A DNA stretch of 64,000 nt, taken from assembly GCA_929200315.1 (NCBI GenBank), contig CAKMZB010000004.1, forward strand, positions 199,709 to 263,708, in the 5' to 3' direction. The position numbers and the translations under genes were made by a program. The notes beneath the pieces are model-generated. The model was not told the origin of the DNA, searched no databases, and saw nothing but the letters and a program-made list of their open reading frames with translations. This DNA is from an uncultured Alphaproteobacteria bacterium. Its GTDB lineage: Bacteria > Pseudomonadota > Alphaproteobacteria > Rhizobiales > Rhizobiaceae. Below are positions 55,777 to 64,000 of this stretch, piece by piece. How positions within the stretch are numbered: the stretch's first letter is position 1; each line of letters begins with the position of its first letter.

Positions 55777-57707
55777 ATAGACCGCGATGGACGATCAGAG
55801 GCAAGGCCAAAGCCCTCGATCAGAGCCTCAATGCCCTTTTCGCGCTCAAGCTCATCCTTGATGCCGACCAGACGGTCCCAGGAATCTTCATCGCCATCAC
55901 GGTTGAAGGCTTCTTCTGCAGCTTTCAACTCCAACCGCAACTCCACCGCCCGCTGATGGAGAGCAAGGGCCTGATTCCAGCCTTCCATCGCGTCCTGAAG
56001 AGAGGCGTCGGAATCCGCCTGCCAAACGCGGTTGTTGCGCACATGGCGCACGAGAAGCCGATATTCGGCTTCAAGGCCTCGCGCATCGCAGGTCTGTTTC
56101 AACTCTTCCGGCGACGGCGCTTCATCGTCCCCGCCCATTTGTTCGGCGAAGAAATCCAGCAGGGCATGCTGGATTCTCGCCAGCGCCGGGTGATCTAGAT
56201 CAAGGGATGCCAGGGTGTCGAATTCCTTCAGACCGATCAAAGGATGGTGCAGAACGGTGACAATCAACGCCGTTGGGCGCAGCGGAGGAAGTGTGGTGCG
56301 CGGCTTCACGAGAGCCGAATTCATAAGGCTGTCAGAGACCGCAAGACGCTGCTGCCCGGGAGCTGCACTTCGGCCATAGGCTTGTTGATCATTGCGCCTA
56401 TTACCTTGGAATTTCTTGGGCCCGGTGCCAAAAAACTGCGACAGGCGCTCACGCATTTCCTGCTGGTAATGGCGGCGCACATCCTCGTTCTTCACCTGCC
56501 CCAAAATCTGCCGAAGCGTTGCTTCCAGAGCAGCACGGCGCTCCGGCGTGTCGAAGACACGGCCAGCCGTTTCGCGATTCCAGAGCATATCGGCAAGTGG
56601 TCGGGCAGATTTCAAAACATCGGTAAAGGCGTCTCGCCCGCCACGCTTCAACAGGTCATCCGGGTCTTCGCCGCTCGGCAAAAGCGCAAAGCGCAGGCTC
56701 TTGCCTGCCTGCAATCCGGCCAGTGCCGTATCGACGCTGCGATAGGCAGCACGCAGACCCGCTTCATCGCCGTCGAAACAAAGGATCGGCTCCCCGCCGA
56801 CCCGCCAAGCCAACTCAATTTGCCGCTCGGTCAGCGCCGTCCCGAGCGGCGGGACGGCATTTTCAAAACCTGCGGAGTGGAGCGCTATGACGTCCATATA
56901 GCCTTCGACCACGATCAGATTGCCGTCACGTTCCGTCGCTCTCCGGGCCCGGGCATAATTGTAGAGGACATTGGATTTGGAGAAGAGCTCCGTCTCTGGC
57001 GAATTGAGATATTTCGCTGGAACATCAGCCGACAAGGCCCGTCCGCCAAAGGCGATGACGTGGCTGCGCGCATCCAAAATCGGGAACATCACGCGGTCGC
57101 GGAAGCGATCATAGGAGACGGGAATATCCGGTCCATGAACCACCAGACCACAGGCCTCAATCTGGTCCTTCTCAATGCCTTTCGACCCCAGAAATTCCTT
57201 CAGAGCTGACCGGCTGGAGGGCGCGTAGCCCAGGCCGAACGTCTCCTGAACTTGCGCGGACAAACCGCGATCGCGCAAATAAGCACGAGCCGCAGCACCG
57301 GCTTGAGCCTGCAACTGATCGCGGAAGAATTGCGCCGCAAGCGCCATAACGTCCTGCAAACTCGCTCGCGCTTTTTCCCGCTCAGCAGCTTTCGGGTCGA
57401 CCGCTGGCAGCGCAAGACCGGCTTCGTTGGCCAGCATCTCAACAGCTTCAGGGAAAGACATGCCGTCGAGTTTCATGAGAAACGTGAAATGGTCACCGGA
57501 TTCACCACAGCCGAAACAATGGTAGCGGGATTTGTCATTCTCGCAGTGGAAGGACGGGGTCTTTTCGCCGTGAAACGGGCAACAAGCCCAATAATCGCCT
57601 CGCCCGGGGTTCGACTTTTTCGGGTCAAACTGCACCCGTCGCCCGACAACATCGGAGATCGGTATCCGTTCTCGGATTTCCTGCAAAAAGTTGGAGCTGA
57701 AGCGCAT
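55773..57707 (-). CDS. dnaG: DNA primase
   Basis: Primase making RNA primers at the replication fork, 644 residues. The N-terminal zinc motif is CCPFHGEKTPSFH with C64-F-G-C67. The TOPRIM catalytic domain includes LIVVEGYMDVIALHSAGF and PILCFDGDEAGLRAA with the metal-binding aspartates. The C-terminal DnaB-binding part (about 470-644) is mostly helical. It is the middle gene of a block yqeY-dnaG-(GFA)-rpoD. Confidence 0.96.
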   Translation of the reverse strand: MRFSSNFLQEIRERIPISDVVGRRVQFDPKKSNPGRGDYWACCPFHGEKTPSFHCENDKSRYHCFGCGESGDHFTFLMKLDGMSFPEAVEMLANEAGLALPAVDPKAAEREKARASLQDVMALAAQFFRDQLQAQAGAAARAYLRDRGLSAQVQETFGLGYAPSSRSALKEFLGSKGIEKDQIEACGLVVHGPDIPVSYDRFRDRVMFPILDARSHVIAFGGRALSADVPAKYLNSPETELFSKSNVLYNYARARRATERDGNLIVVEGYMDVIALHSAGFENAVPPLGTALTERQIELAWRVGGEPILCFDGDEAGLRAAYRSVDTALAGLQAGKSLRFALLPSGEDPDDLLKRGGRDAFTDVLKSARPLADMLWNRETAGRVFDTPERRAALEATLRQILGQVKNEDVRRHYQQEMRERLSQFFGTGPKKFQGNRRNDQQAYGRSAAPGQQRLAVSDSLMNSALVKPRTTLPPLRPTALIVTVLHHPLIGLKEFDTLASLDLDHPALARIQHALLDFFAEQMGGDDEAPSPEELKQTCDARGLEAEYRLLVRHVRNNRVWQADSDASLQDAMEGWNQALALHQRAVELRLELKAAEEAFNRDGDEDSWDRLVGIKDELEREKGIEALIEGFGLASDRPSRSM

Positions 57708-57778
57708 GTGTCCTTCTAACAGCTAAGTCGATATGCGCTCCAGCCTAACACGGGTCGGAAGGGTGAGGATTACGGGGA

Positions 57779-58228
57779 CTAAGCGAGGAGCTCTTTCACC
57801 ACGCGGCTGGCCTGGCCGACATCGAGCTTGCCCGGATAGCGTTCTTTCAGCGCGTTCATGCATTTGCCCATATCGCGCAGGCCCTCGCCATTGACGTCAG
57901 CAACGACGTTCTCACAGGCCGCGCGCATCTCAGTCTCATCCATCTGCTGGGGCATATAGTCCCGAATCACCGCGATCTCTTCACGCTCCTGCTGGGCAAG
58001 CTCCAAGCGGGACTGGTCCTCGTAGATCTTGGCCGATTCTTCACGCTGTTTGATCATCTTGCCGAGAATCGCGAGAATATCCGCATCCGACACGCGCTCC
58101 TCACCAGCACCCCGGGCGGCAATATCGCGGTCCTTGATGGCGGCATTGACCAGACGCAGCGTTGCAAGCCGACGTTTCTCGCCGGACTTCATGGCCGTTT
58201 TCATGGCATCGTTCAAAATGGTCCGCAT
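57779..58228 (-). CDS. GatB/YqeY domain protein
   Basis: A 149-residue YqeY-like protein of the GatB/E tail domain family. It has the N-terminal RTILNDAMKTAMKSGEKRRL, ATLRLVNAAIKDRDIAA and QREEAKIYEDQ-type helices and a final VGQASRVVKELL. Such proteins may act in tRNA-dependent amidation or bind tRNA, but this is not settled. It commonly precedes dnaG in alphaproteobacteria. 71 bases separate it from dnaG. Confidence 0.9.
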   Translation of the reverse strand: MRTILNDAMKTAMKSGEKRRLATLRLVNAAIKDRDIAARGAGEERVSDADILAILGKMIKQREESAKIYEDQSRLELAQQEREEIAVIRDYMPQQMDETEMRAACENVVADVNGEGLRDMGKCMNALKERYPGKLDVGQASRVVKELLA

Positions 58229-58313
58229 GGGAGGCGTTCCTTGGTCATTGCGTAAGGTTCAAAAACGTCGCCCGAAGGGTTCGGTTTCCAAACATAGCAG
58301 AAGTTTCTGTAAA

Positions 58314-58341
58314 TTGGCGTCATTCGCGCCATTTGCGCCAA
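58314..58341 (+). promoter_or_regulatory. Palindromic and directly repeated element upstream of carA
   Basis: TTGGCG (58314-58319) mirrors CGCCAA (58336-58341), with a further CGCCA between, and TTCGCGCCA is followed directly by TTTGCGCCA (58323-58340). The element lies about 190 bases before carA in a 298-base gap between yqeY and carA. It might be an operator or a chance repeat. Confidence 0.3.
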
Positions 58342-58526
58342 AGTAGCTTTTGCCGCTCCAGCGCGTTGTTCCCCAGATGGTTTGCAAATTGTGATCTTTC
58401 AAGCAACTGCCTTGCAGGCCAGCCATGCACAGACTGCAGGGACAGACAGGGGAGAGGGGCGCGGCACTCTTGCATTCCGCTCTGCGCGGTTGCACCTGTG
58501 CGCGAGCACCGCAAAAGGACATGACG

Positions 58527-59732
58527 ATGAGCGACAAACCTGCGCCCTGGACAACCGCAAAACCCACAGCAGTATTGGTTCTGGCCGATGGAACGGTGGT
58601 TGAAGGCTGCGGTGCGGGAGCGACTGGTACAGCGCAAGCGGAAGTTTGCTTCAACACCGCGATCACCGGCTATCAGGAAGTGCTGACTGACCCGTCTTAT
58701 GCCGGACAAATCGTCACATTCACCTTTCCCCATATCGGCAATGTCGGAGCCAATGGCGAGGATGTGGAAACTCTGGAAACGAGTGCCGGCGAACATGTTG
58801 CTGGCGCAGTCTTTAAAGCTCCCATCACCGCCCCCTCCTCCTATCGCGCCAACTCGGATTTTGACACCTGGCTGAAGGAACGCGGCATCATTGCGCTATC
58901 CGACGTCGATACCCGCGCCCTCACGGCACATATCCGTGAGACAGGGCTTGCCAATGCAGTTATCGCGCATGATCCAGAAGGGAAATTCGATATTGAGGCC
59001 CTGAAGGCGCAGGCGAAAGAATGGTCCGGCCTTGAGGGGCAGGACCTCGTGCCTGGCGTGTCTTCCACCAAGACATCCAACTGGGATGAAACGACGTGGA
59101 AATGGGACCATGGTTTTGGCTCCGGCGAAGGCGCGGCCCACCACATCGTTGCGCTCGATTTCGGTGCCAAACGCAACATTCTGCGCCTTTTTGCCGATCT
59201 TGATTGCAAGGTAACGGTGGTCTCCGCGCAGACGTCGGCACAAGACATTCTGGCGCTAAAGCCCGATGGCGTTTTCCTTTCCAACGGCCCCGGTGACCCT
59301 GCCGCGACGGGTGAATATGCAGTGCCGACCGTGACGGCGCTCATCGAGGCCGGTACGCCGATATTTGGCATTTGCCTTGGCCATCAAATCCTCGCTCTGG
59401 CGCTTGGTGGAACGACGGTGAAAATGCACCACGGCCACCACGGTGCGAACCACCCGGTGATGGATCACACCACCGGAAAGGTGGAGATTGTCTCGATGAA
59501 TCATGGCTTTGCGGTGGATGTCGACAGCTTGCCGAAAGGCGTCGAAGCGACCCATGTGAGCCTTTTTGACGGCACAAATTGTGGCCTTCGCGTTTCCGGC
59601 AAGCCGGTATTCTCTGTCCAGCACCACCCGGAGGCATCCCCCGGGCCTCAGGATAGCCATTACCTCTTCCGCCGCTTCGTCAACATGCTGCGCGAACGCA
59701 ATGGTGAACCGGCGATGGAAGAGCGGGCCTAG
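58527..59732 (+). CDS. carA: Carbamoyl-phosphate synthase small subunit
   Basis: Glutaminase subunit supplying ammonia to CarB for carbamoyl phosphate, feeding arginine and pyrimidine synthesis. 401 residues with start ATG 58527 (AAAAGG nine bases upstream); ATG 58521 is equally in frame. The N-terminal domain has GYQEVLTDPSYAGQIVTFT; the class I glutaminase has the catalytic Cys in GICLGHQILAL and the His/Glu in QHHPEASPGP. Its 3' end overlaps the convergent metallopeptidase gene by four bases. Confidence 0.95.
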   Translation: MSDKPAPWTTAKPTAVLVLADGTVVEGCGAGATGTAQAEVCFNTAITGYQEVLTDPSYAGQIVTFTFPHIGNVGANGEDVETLETSAGEHVAGAVFKAPITAPSSYRANSDFDTWLKERGIIALSDVDTRALTAHIRETGLANAVIAHDPEGKFDIEALKAQAKEWSGLEGQDLVPGVSSTKTSNWDETTWKWDHGFGSGEGAAHHIVALDFGAKRNILRLFADLDCKVTVVSAQTSAQDILALKPDGVFLSNGPGDPAATGEYAVPTVTALIEAGTPIFGICLGHQILALALGGTTVKMHHGHHGANHPVMDHTTGKVEIVSMNHGFAVDVDSLPKGVEATHVSLFDGTNCGLRVSGKPVFSVQHHPEASPGPQDSHYLFRRFVNMLRERNGEPAMEERA

Positions 59733-60685
59733 CCAAACACTTTTGTGTCGCAGGCAGCGAGTTTGCCGCTTTCGTAGCCACGGTAGAACCAGGTTCGGCG
59801 CTGCTCAGACGTGCCGTGATTGAAACTTTCCGGCACAACGTAGCCCTGCGTGCGCTTCTGGATCGTATCATCACCGATTTGTTGAGCGGCATTCAGCGCT
59901 TCATCCAGATCACCTGCTTCCAGCAGGCCTTTTTGATCAGTGTAGTGAGCCCAAACGCCGGCCAGACAATCAGCCTGCAACTCCACCCGAACGCTCATTG
60001 CATTTTGATCCACCTGGCTCATGCGCGAGCGCATCTGGTTGAATTTGGGCAGAATACCGATGACCTGCTGCACATGGTGCCCAACCTCATGGGCGATGAC
60101 ATAGGCTTGCGCAAAATCCCCTGACGCACCAAAGCGTTGGGAAAGGGTGCGAAAGAAACTCGTGTCGAGATAAATGTCCTGATCAGCGGGGCAATAGAAG
60201 GGCCCGCTCGCTGCACTCGCATTGCCGCAGGCGGAGCGTACCGCGTTGGAAAACAGCACCATCTGCGGCTCGGGATAGTCGATTCCCTGTTCTCGCAGAA
60301 TGCCGTTCCAAACATCTTCGGTTTCCGCCAGGACGACACTCAAGAACTGCCCCTGCTCGTCTGTGATGTCTTTAGTGGGGGTGCTTTGATTCTGGCTGTA
60401 ACCGCCCTGGTCCGGATACCCCCCCTGCCCGCCACCGGCAAGCAACGCCAGCGGATCAATGCCGCAGGCGCGCAATCCAAAGAAGATGACAACCAGCAGG
60501 ATGATCGTGCCGAAGCTGATGCCGCCGCTGGCCCGCCGCGCGCCACCGCCAGGCATGGGAAGGCGAATACCCCCGCCTCTTCTGCGACTACCGCTGAGTA
60601 AGCCGCCAAGGCCACCCGACCCGCCGCCGCGGCGACCTCTTATGTCTCGAACATTACTGCTTTGTCTGCGACCGCGCCAGCGCAT
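59729..60685 (-). CDS. YpfJ-type neutral zinc metallopeptidase
   Basis: A 318-residue membrane-linked zinc peptidase-like protein. An Arg/Gly-rich N-terminus (about 1-55) precedes one membrane segment (GTIILLVVIFFGLRACGI). The catalytic motif is AYVIAHEVGHHVQQVIG (HExGHH), with a distal FYCPADQDIYLDTSFF. Members such as YpfJ have unknown substrate. It lies tail-to-tail with carA. Confidence 0.87.
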   Translation of the reverse strand: MRWRGRRQSSNVRDIRGRRGGGSGGLGGLLSGSRRRGGGIRLPMPGGGARRASGGISFGTIILLVVIFFGLRACGIDPLALLAGGGQGGYPDQGGYSQNQSTPTKDITDEQGQFLSVVLAETEDVWNGILREQGIDYPEPQMVLFSNAVRSACGNASAASGPFYCPADQDIYLDTSFFRTLSQRFGASGDFAQAYVIAHEVGHHVQQVIGILPKFNQMRSRMSQVDQNAMSVRVELQADCLAGVWAHYTDQKGLLEAGDLDEALNAAQQIGDDTIQKRTQGYVVPESFNHGTSEQRRTWFYRGYESGKLAACDTKVFG

Positions 60686-60766
60686 AGGCGTCTCTCCAGT
60701 ATGGCACCCTTGGACGCCGGACCACGTTTGGAAGCCAAACGCAAGCTGAGGCGAAATGTTGCGTCC

Positions 60767-61306
60767 TTACTGGCGCGCGCTGACAGACCGCCGTTTTCTC
60801 GACCTAAATTCGAACGCAAACGTGACCAGAACGACCAGCAAGGCAAGACCAAAAGCGAATGCGACCGGTCCACCTGGAAGATCCTGCGGTGTTGGAAGAA
60901 AACCTCCTGTTTCAGGGAAGACGATCCGGCTCATCAGCAGCCCGCGGGAGAACGCAATCGCGCCGGCCACTCCAATACCGCCAACAAACAGACTGATGAG
61001 CGATGAGCGGTGCGCACCTATGTTGCCGTGCCGGGCTGCGACGATGGATGTGCAAAGTGTCACCAGAGTGAGAATTGACAGCAGATGCAATGGGCTGAAC
61101 CCGCCCCAAACCTTGATCTGCTGGATGCCAAATGAAGAGATTGCTATTATTGCCATTGCTGTAAACCAAGCGCGGCCTATCATCTTGTGTCGACGAGTAC
61201 CCTTCCGCATCATGAAGATGGCGATCCCGGTGGGGGCAGCAAAAAGAGCAGCGATGACGTGTATCTGGACGGCGAGATTGGCCTGGAAAAAAGGGGCAAA
61301 ATCCAT
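60767..61306 (-). CDS. DUF2306 family membrane protein
   Basis: A 179-residue protein with four or five membrane helices and features of DUF2306: QIHVIAALFAAPTGIAIFMM, KGTRRHKMIGRAWFTAMAI and HRSSLISLFVGGIGVAGAI. Histidines in the loops are typical. The ATG at 61306 is favoured over the longer frame to 61393, which would overlap the divergent LytTR gene. It is divergent from that gene with 71 bases between. Confidence 0.78.
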   Translation of the reverse strand: MDFAPFFQANLAVQIHVIAALFAAPTGIAIFMMRKGTRRHKMIGRAWFTAMAIIAISSFGIQQIKVWGGFSPLHLLSILTLVTLCTSIVAARHGNIGAHRSSLISLFVGGIGVAGAIAFSRGLLMSRIVFPETGGFLPTPQDLPGGPVAFAFGLALLVVLVTFAFEFRSRKRRSVSARQ

Positions 61307-61377
61307 GGCAGAATTCCGGTTCGGTTCGTGATGACCGGTAGTTTGCTCACGTTTATTCAGGTGCAAAGGATGATTGC

Positions 61378-62181
61378 GTGAAGAAGAACACATTCTTCGC
61401 CGACGGCTCGCCGTTGCAACTCACGCTTCGTGAATTGCAGGCGCTTTTGCTTAGTCCGACCTTCTGGGGTGTGCTGGTCGCAGGCACGATTGTCGTCGCG
61501 ATTGCAGCTCCCTTCGGCACGGGAGAGGCATTCAGCTTTATCCAACGCCTGTTTTACTGGGGCGCCATCGGGCTTTTCACTTATCTGCCGGCGATGGTGG
61601 TCTCCATGTTTGTCAGCCTGATCCTTAAGGGTCGTGGGGTGCCGGAGCGCCTCTCATTGGCACTTGGGGGGCTCGCCGCGTCCATTCCGGTCGTTGCAAT
61701 TGTGTTGATAATCTCAAACCTGGTGGTTGGGATGCCGCTCTCCATACTGCCATCTATCCCTCTCTTTTTGCTGCAATGCGCGGCAATTTCGGTGGCTGTG
61801 GTCGCTGTTCACTACCTGCTGCGCACCCGCACTGAAGATGTTGATCCGGCCGTGGGGAGAAGGCCGCAAGCATCTTCTCTCCAGTCCCGCCTGCCCCTTG
61901 CGGTCCGCGGCCCGGTCCAACACCTGGAGATGCAGGACCACTATGTGCGGGTCACCACCGAGAAGGGCAGCGAACTTGTTCTCATGCGGATGGCCGACGC
62001 CATAGCAGATCTTGGAGGAGAAGACGGTTTGCAAGTTCACCGCTCACATTGGGTGGCGAAAAACGCTGTCGTCTCATCACGCCGCGAAAAGGGGCGAGTT
62101 GTCCTGACCTTGCCGCACGGCACCGAGGTGCCGGTCTCCCGCACCTTCGCCCCTGCGGTAAAAGAAGCGAAACTCATCTGA
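61378..62181 (+). CDS. Membrane-bound LytTR-domain transcription regulator
   Basis: A 267-residue protein with four hydrophobic segments in the first 150 residues and a C-terminal LytTR DNA-binding domain (VQHLEMQDHYVRVTTEKGSE, VHRSHWVAKNAVVSSRREK). The start is GTG at 61378. The membrane location suggests direct sensing without a kinase. The gap to DUF2306 holds two CCGGT copies (61316-61320 and 61335-61339), a possible LytTR-type direct repeat. Such membrane LytTR regulators often control a neighbouring membrane gene. Confidence 0.82.
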   Translation: MKKNTFFADGSPLQLTLRELQALLLSPTFWGVLVAGTIVVAIAAPFGTGEAFSFIQRLFYWGAIGLFTYLPAMVVSMFVSLILKGRGVPERLSLALGGLAASIPVVAIVLIISNLVVGMPLSILPSIPLFLLQCAAISVAVVAVHYLLRTRTEDVDPAVGRRPQASSLQSRLPLAVRGPVQHLEMQDHYVRVTTEKGSELVLMRMADAIADLGGEDGLQVHRSHWVAKNAVVSSRREKGRVVLTLPHGTEVPVSRTFAPAVKEAKLI

Positions 62182-62209
62182 ACACCCACACCTTTCGTGC
62201 CCAAAGGGG

Positions 62210-62238
62210 TTACGCGCGCGCGCCGCCTTGCCTATAGA
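62210..62238 (+). promoter_or_regulatory. Putative promoter upstream of carB
   Basis: TTACGC (62210-62215) and TATAGA (62233-62238) are separated by 17 bases and lie about 75 bases before the carB ATG. The fit to sigma70 is fair: the -10 has four of six consensus bases. The alternating GC run in the spacer is notable. Confidence 0.35.
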
Positions 62239-62313
62239 ACCGCTTTAGCCAGACCTATTCTCTCTCCCTCACCGCTCGCCTGGCCAAGCGGTGCGGTTAG
62301 CCGTGAGACGCCC

Positions 62314-64000
62314 ATGCCTGCTCGTTCCGATATTGACGCCGTCCTCATCATCGGCGCGGGGCCGATTGTCATCGGCCAGGCCTGTGAATTCGACTATTCC
62401 GGCACACAGTCGGTGAAGGCCCTGCGCGCCGAGGGCTACCGGATCGTTCTGGTCAACTCCAACCCCGCCACCATCATGACGGACCCGGAACTGGCAGACG
62501 CGACTTACATCGAGCCTATCACGCCGGAAGTCGTAGCTCGCATCATCGCCAAGGAGCGCGCAGCGCATCCGGACGAAAAGCTCGTCCTACTGCCCACAAT
62601 GGGCGGCCAGACTGCACTGAACACCGCACTTTCGCTGGAAAAGATGGGCGTGCTGGAAGAACACGGCGTCGAGATGATCGGTGCGCGGGCCGAAGCCATC
62701 GACAAAGCCGAGGACCGCGATCTTTTCCGCTCCGCCATGACAAAGATCGGCATCGAAACGCCGAAATCCTCCTTCGTGAACACGAGCGATCTGAAAAAGC
62801 AGTTCACTGAAGATGAAAAGGCCCATTTCGCCAAAGGCGGCACTCAGACGGAATGGGATGACGGCGAACATCTGCGCATCGAGCGCCACCGGCTTACCGC
62901 GCAAATGCAGGCGCTGTCAGCAGTCGAACATTCCGGTCTTCCAGCCATCATCCGCCCGTCCTTCACCATGGGCGGCTTGGGCGGCGGCATCGCCTATACG
63001 CTGGAGGAGCTCTACGACATCGTCCTGACCGGTGTGGACGCATCCCCCACCAACGAGGTGATCGTTGAGGAGAGCGTTCTCGGTTGGAAAGAATATGAGA
63101 TGGAAGTCGTGCGCGACCGCGCAGACAATTGCATCATCATTTGCTCCATCGAGAATTTCGACCCGATGGGCGTCCATACGGGAGATTCTGTCACCGTCGC
63201 TCCAGCGCTGACGCTGACCGACAAGGAATACCAGATCATGCGCAACGCCTCGATTGCCGTGTTGCGTGAGATAGGCGTAGAGACCGGCGGCTCCAACGTG
63301 CAGTTTGCAGTCAATCCTGCAGACGGGCGGCTGGTTGTTATCGAGATGAACCCCCGCGTATCTCGCTCCTCAGCACTGGCCTCTAAGGCGACCGGCTTCC
63401 CCATCGCAAAGGTCGCTGCACGGCTGGCCGTTGGCTACACGCTGGACGAACTTGAAAACGACATTACCGGCGGCGCAACCCCAGCCTCGTTCGAACCGTC
63501 CATCGACTATGTCGTCACCAAGATCCCGCGCTTTGCTTTTGAAAAATTTGCCGCCGCAAGTGACACGCTGACGACATCCATGAAATCCGTCGGTGAGGTG
63601 ATGGCTATCGGCCGGACTTTCCAGGAAAGCCTGCAAAAGGCCCTGCGCGGTATGGAAACGGGCCTTACGGGTCTGGACGAAGCCACCATTGATGGTTGGG
63701 TTTCTGACGGTGATCCGAGCGAAAACCGCAACGCCATCCGCGCTGCTCTCGGCACGCCAAAGCCTGACCGTATGCTCAAGATCGCACAAGCTATTCGCCT
63801 TGGTGTGAGCCTTGAGGACATCCACGAGGCCTGCAAGGTCGACCCGTGGTTCCTGCGACAGATCGGCGAGATCATTTCGCTGGAAGAACGGGTTAGCGCC
63901 CATGGCCTGCCCAGCGACAAACAGAACATGCGCGCACTGAAGGCCGCTGGTTTCTCTGACCAGCGCCTTGCCGCACTCACCCACCAGAGCGAAATGGACG
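62314..64000 (+). CDS. carB: Carbamoyl-phosphate synthase large subunit, partial
   Basis: Large subunit making carbamoyl phosphate from ammonia, bicarbonate and two ATP. The visible 562 residues cover the first synthetase unit ([19 protein letters not shown], then [40 protein letters not shown]) and part of the oligomerisation domain. Compared with E. coli CarB there is an insertion after residue about 165 (from [12 protein letters not shown] to [10 protein letters not shown]), as in other alphaproteobacteria. Start ATG at 62314. The gene runs off the right edge. Confidence 0.95.
   Translation, partial: MPARSDIDAVLIIGAGPIVIGQACEFDYSGTQSVKALRAEGYRIVLVNSNPATIMTDPELADATYIEPITPEVVARIIAKERAAHPDEKLVLLPTMGGQTALNTALSLEKMGVLEEHGVEMIGARAEAIDKAEDRDLFRSAMTKIGIETPKSSFVNTSDLKKQFTEDEKAHFAKGGTQTEWDDGEHLRIERHRLTAQMQALSAVEHSGLPAIIRPSFTMGGLGGGIAYTLEELYDIVLTGVDASPTNEVIVEESVLGWKEYEMEVVRDRADNCIIICSIENFDPMGVHTGDSVTVAPALTLTDKEYQIMRNASIAVLREIGVETGGSNVQFAVNPADGRLVVIEMNPRVSRSSALASKATGFPIAKVAARLAVGYTLDELENDITGGATPASFEPSIDYVVTKIPRFAFEKFAAASDTLTTSMKSVGEVMAIGRTFQESLQKALRGMETGLTGLDEATIDGWVSDGDPSENRNAIRAALGTPKPDRMLKIAQAIRLGVSLEDIHEACKVDPWFLRQIGEIISLEERVSAHGLPSDKQNMRALKAAGFSDQRLAALTHQSEMD

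Noticed and set aside
62211..62222. Alternating CG run (CGCGCGCGC) before carB as a Z-DNA or special element
   Set aside because: Too short, and runs of this kind are common in high-GC genomes.
1..64000. Mobile element, prophage, CRISPR or defence island
   Set aside because: No transposase, integrase, Cas, restriction or toxin-antitoxin gene was seen, nor any regularly spaced direct repeat.

Overview
The window looks like chromosomal DNA of an alphaproteobacterium, most likely of the Hyphomicrobiales (Rhizobiales) or a close marine relative. This is an inference from gene order and protein style: a long mur/fts (dcw) cluster next to the RNase P RNA gene, a yqeY-dnaG-rpoD block with a roughly 680-residue sigma70, carA separated from carB, a CarB with an insertion in its first ATP-grasp domain, and many small families common in that order (DUF2293, DUF1365, DUF2306, HlyU, extensin-like, MOSC, ArsR-methyltransferase). 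No phage, transposase, integrase, CRISPR array or plasmid gene was seen.

Layout. Positions 1-14872 (minus strand) hold the division and cell-wall cluster rsmH-ftsL-ftsI-murE-murF-mraY-murD-ftsW-murG-murC-murB-ddl-ftsQ, with most junctions overlapping by four bases (ATGA or GTGA). ftsQ runs off the left edge. Upstream lie the RNase P RNA (about 14988-15398), a lipoprotein lytic transglycosylase, an N-acetylmuramoyl-alanine amidase and a TerB/J-domain protein. mraZ is absent from its usual place. Positions 17900-33600 are accessory metabolism and transport: a TetR regulator with two palindromes, an EamA exporter, a fused 5-oxoprolinase, a glycine-betaine-type ABC importer with an internal terminator, an extensin-like secreted protein, a second EamA protein, an ArsR-methyltransferase, DUF2293, MOSC, a soluble sugar dehydrogenase and a DUF3179 protein.

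Positions 33700-45300 mix a membrane-anchored nuclease, a VOC protein, the ABC-F factor EttA with a decayed copy of its own 3' end nearby, several uncharacterised secreted or coiled-coil proteins, two hydrolases, a third EamA protein, the FAD oxidoreductase-DUF1365 pair of unusual-fatty-acid loci, an SDR and TerC. Positions 45300-53050 hold an SDR, a phosphomannomutase-type enzyme whose stop codon touches a convergent tRNA(CAT), two tandem SIMPL-domain paralogs, an HSDL2-like SDR, a voltage-gated potassium-channel-like protein, a YjbQ protein whose N-terminus is built from 21-bp repeats, and HlyU.

Positions 53078-58228 are the macromolecular-synthesis block (yqeY, dnaG, rpoD) with a GFA-family gene inserted between dnaG and rpoD. 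From 58527 come carA, a YpfJ-type metallopeptidase, a divergent DUF2306 / membrane-LytTR pair, and carB, which runs off the right edge.

I did not find a clearly new multi-gene system. The most interesting signals are small: the ettA remnant, the repeat-built YjbQ N-terminus, the TetR palindrome lying on its own start codon, the palindrome around the rpoD -10 box, the GFA insertion in the dnaG-rpoD block and the missing mraZ.
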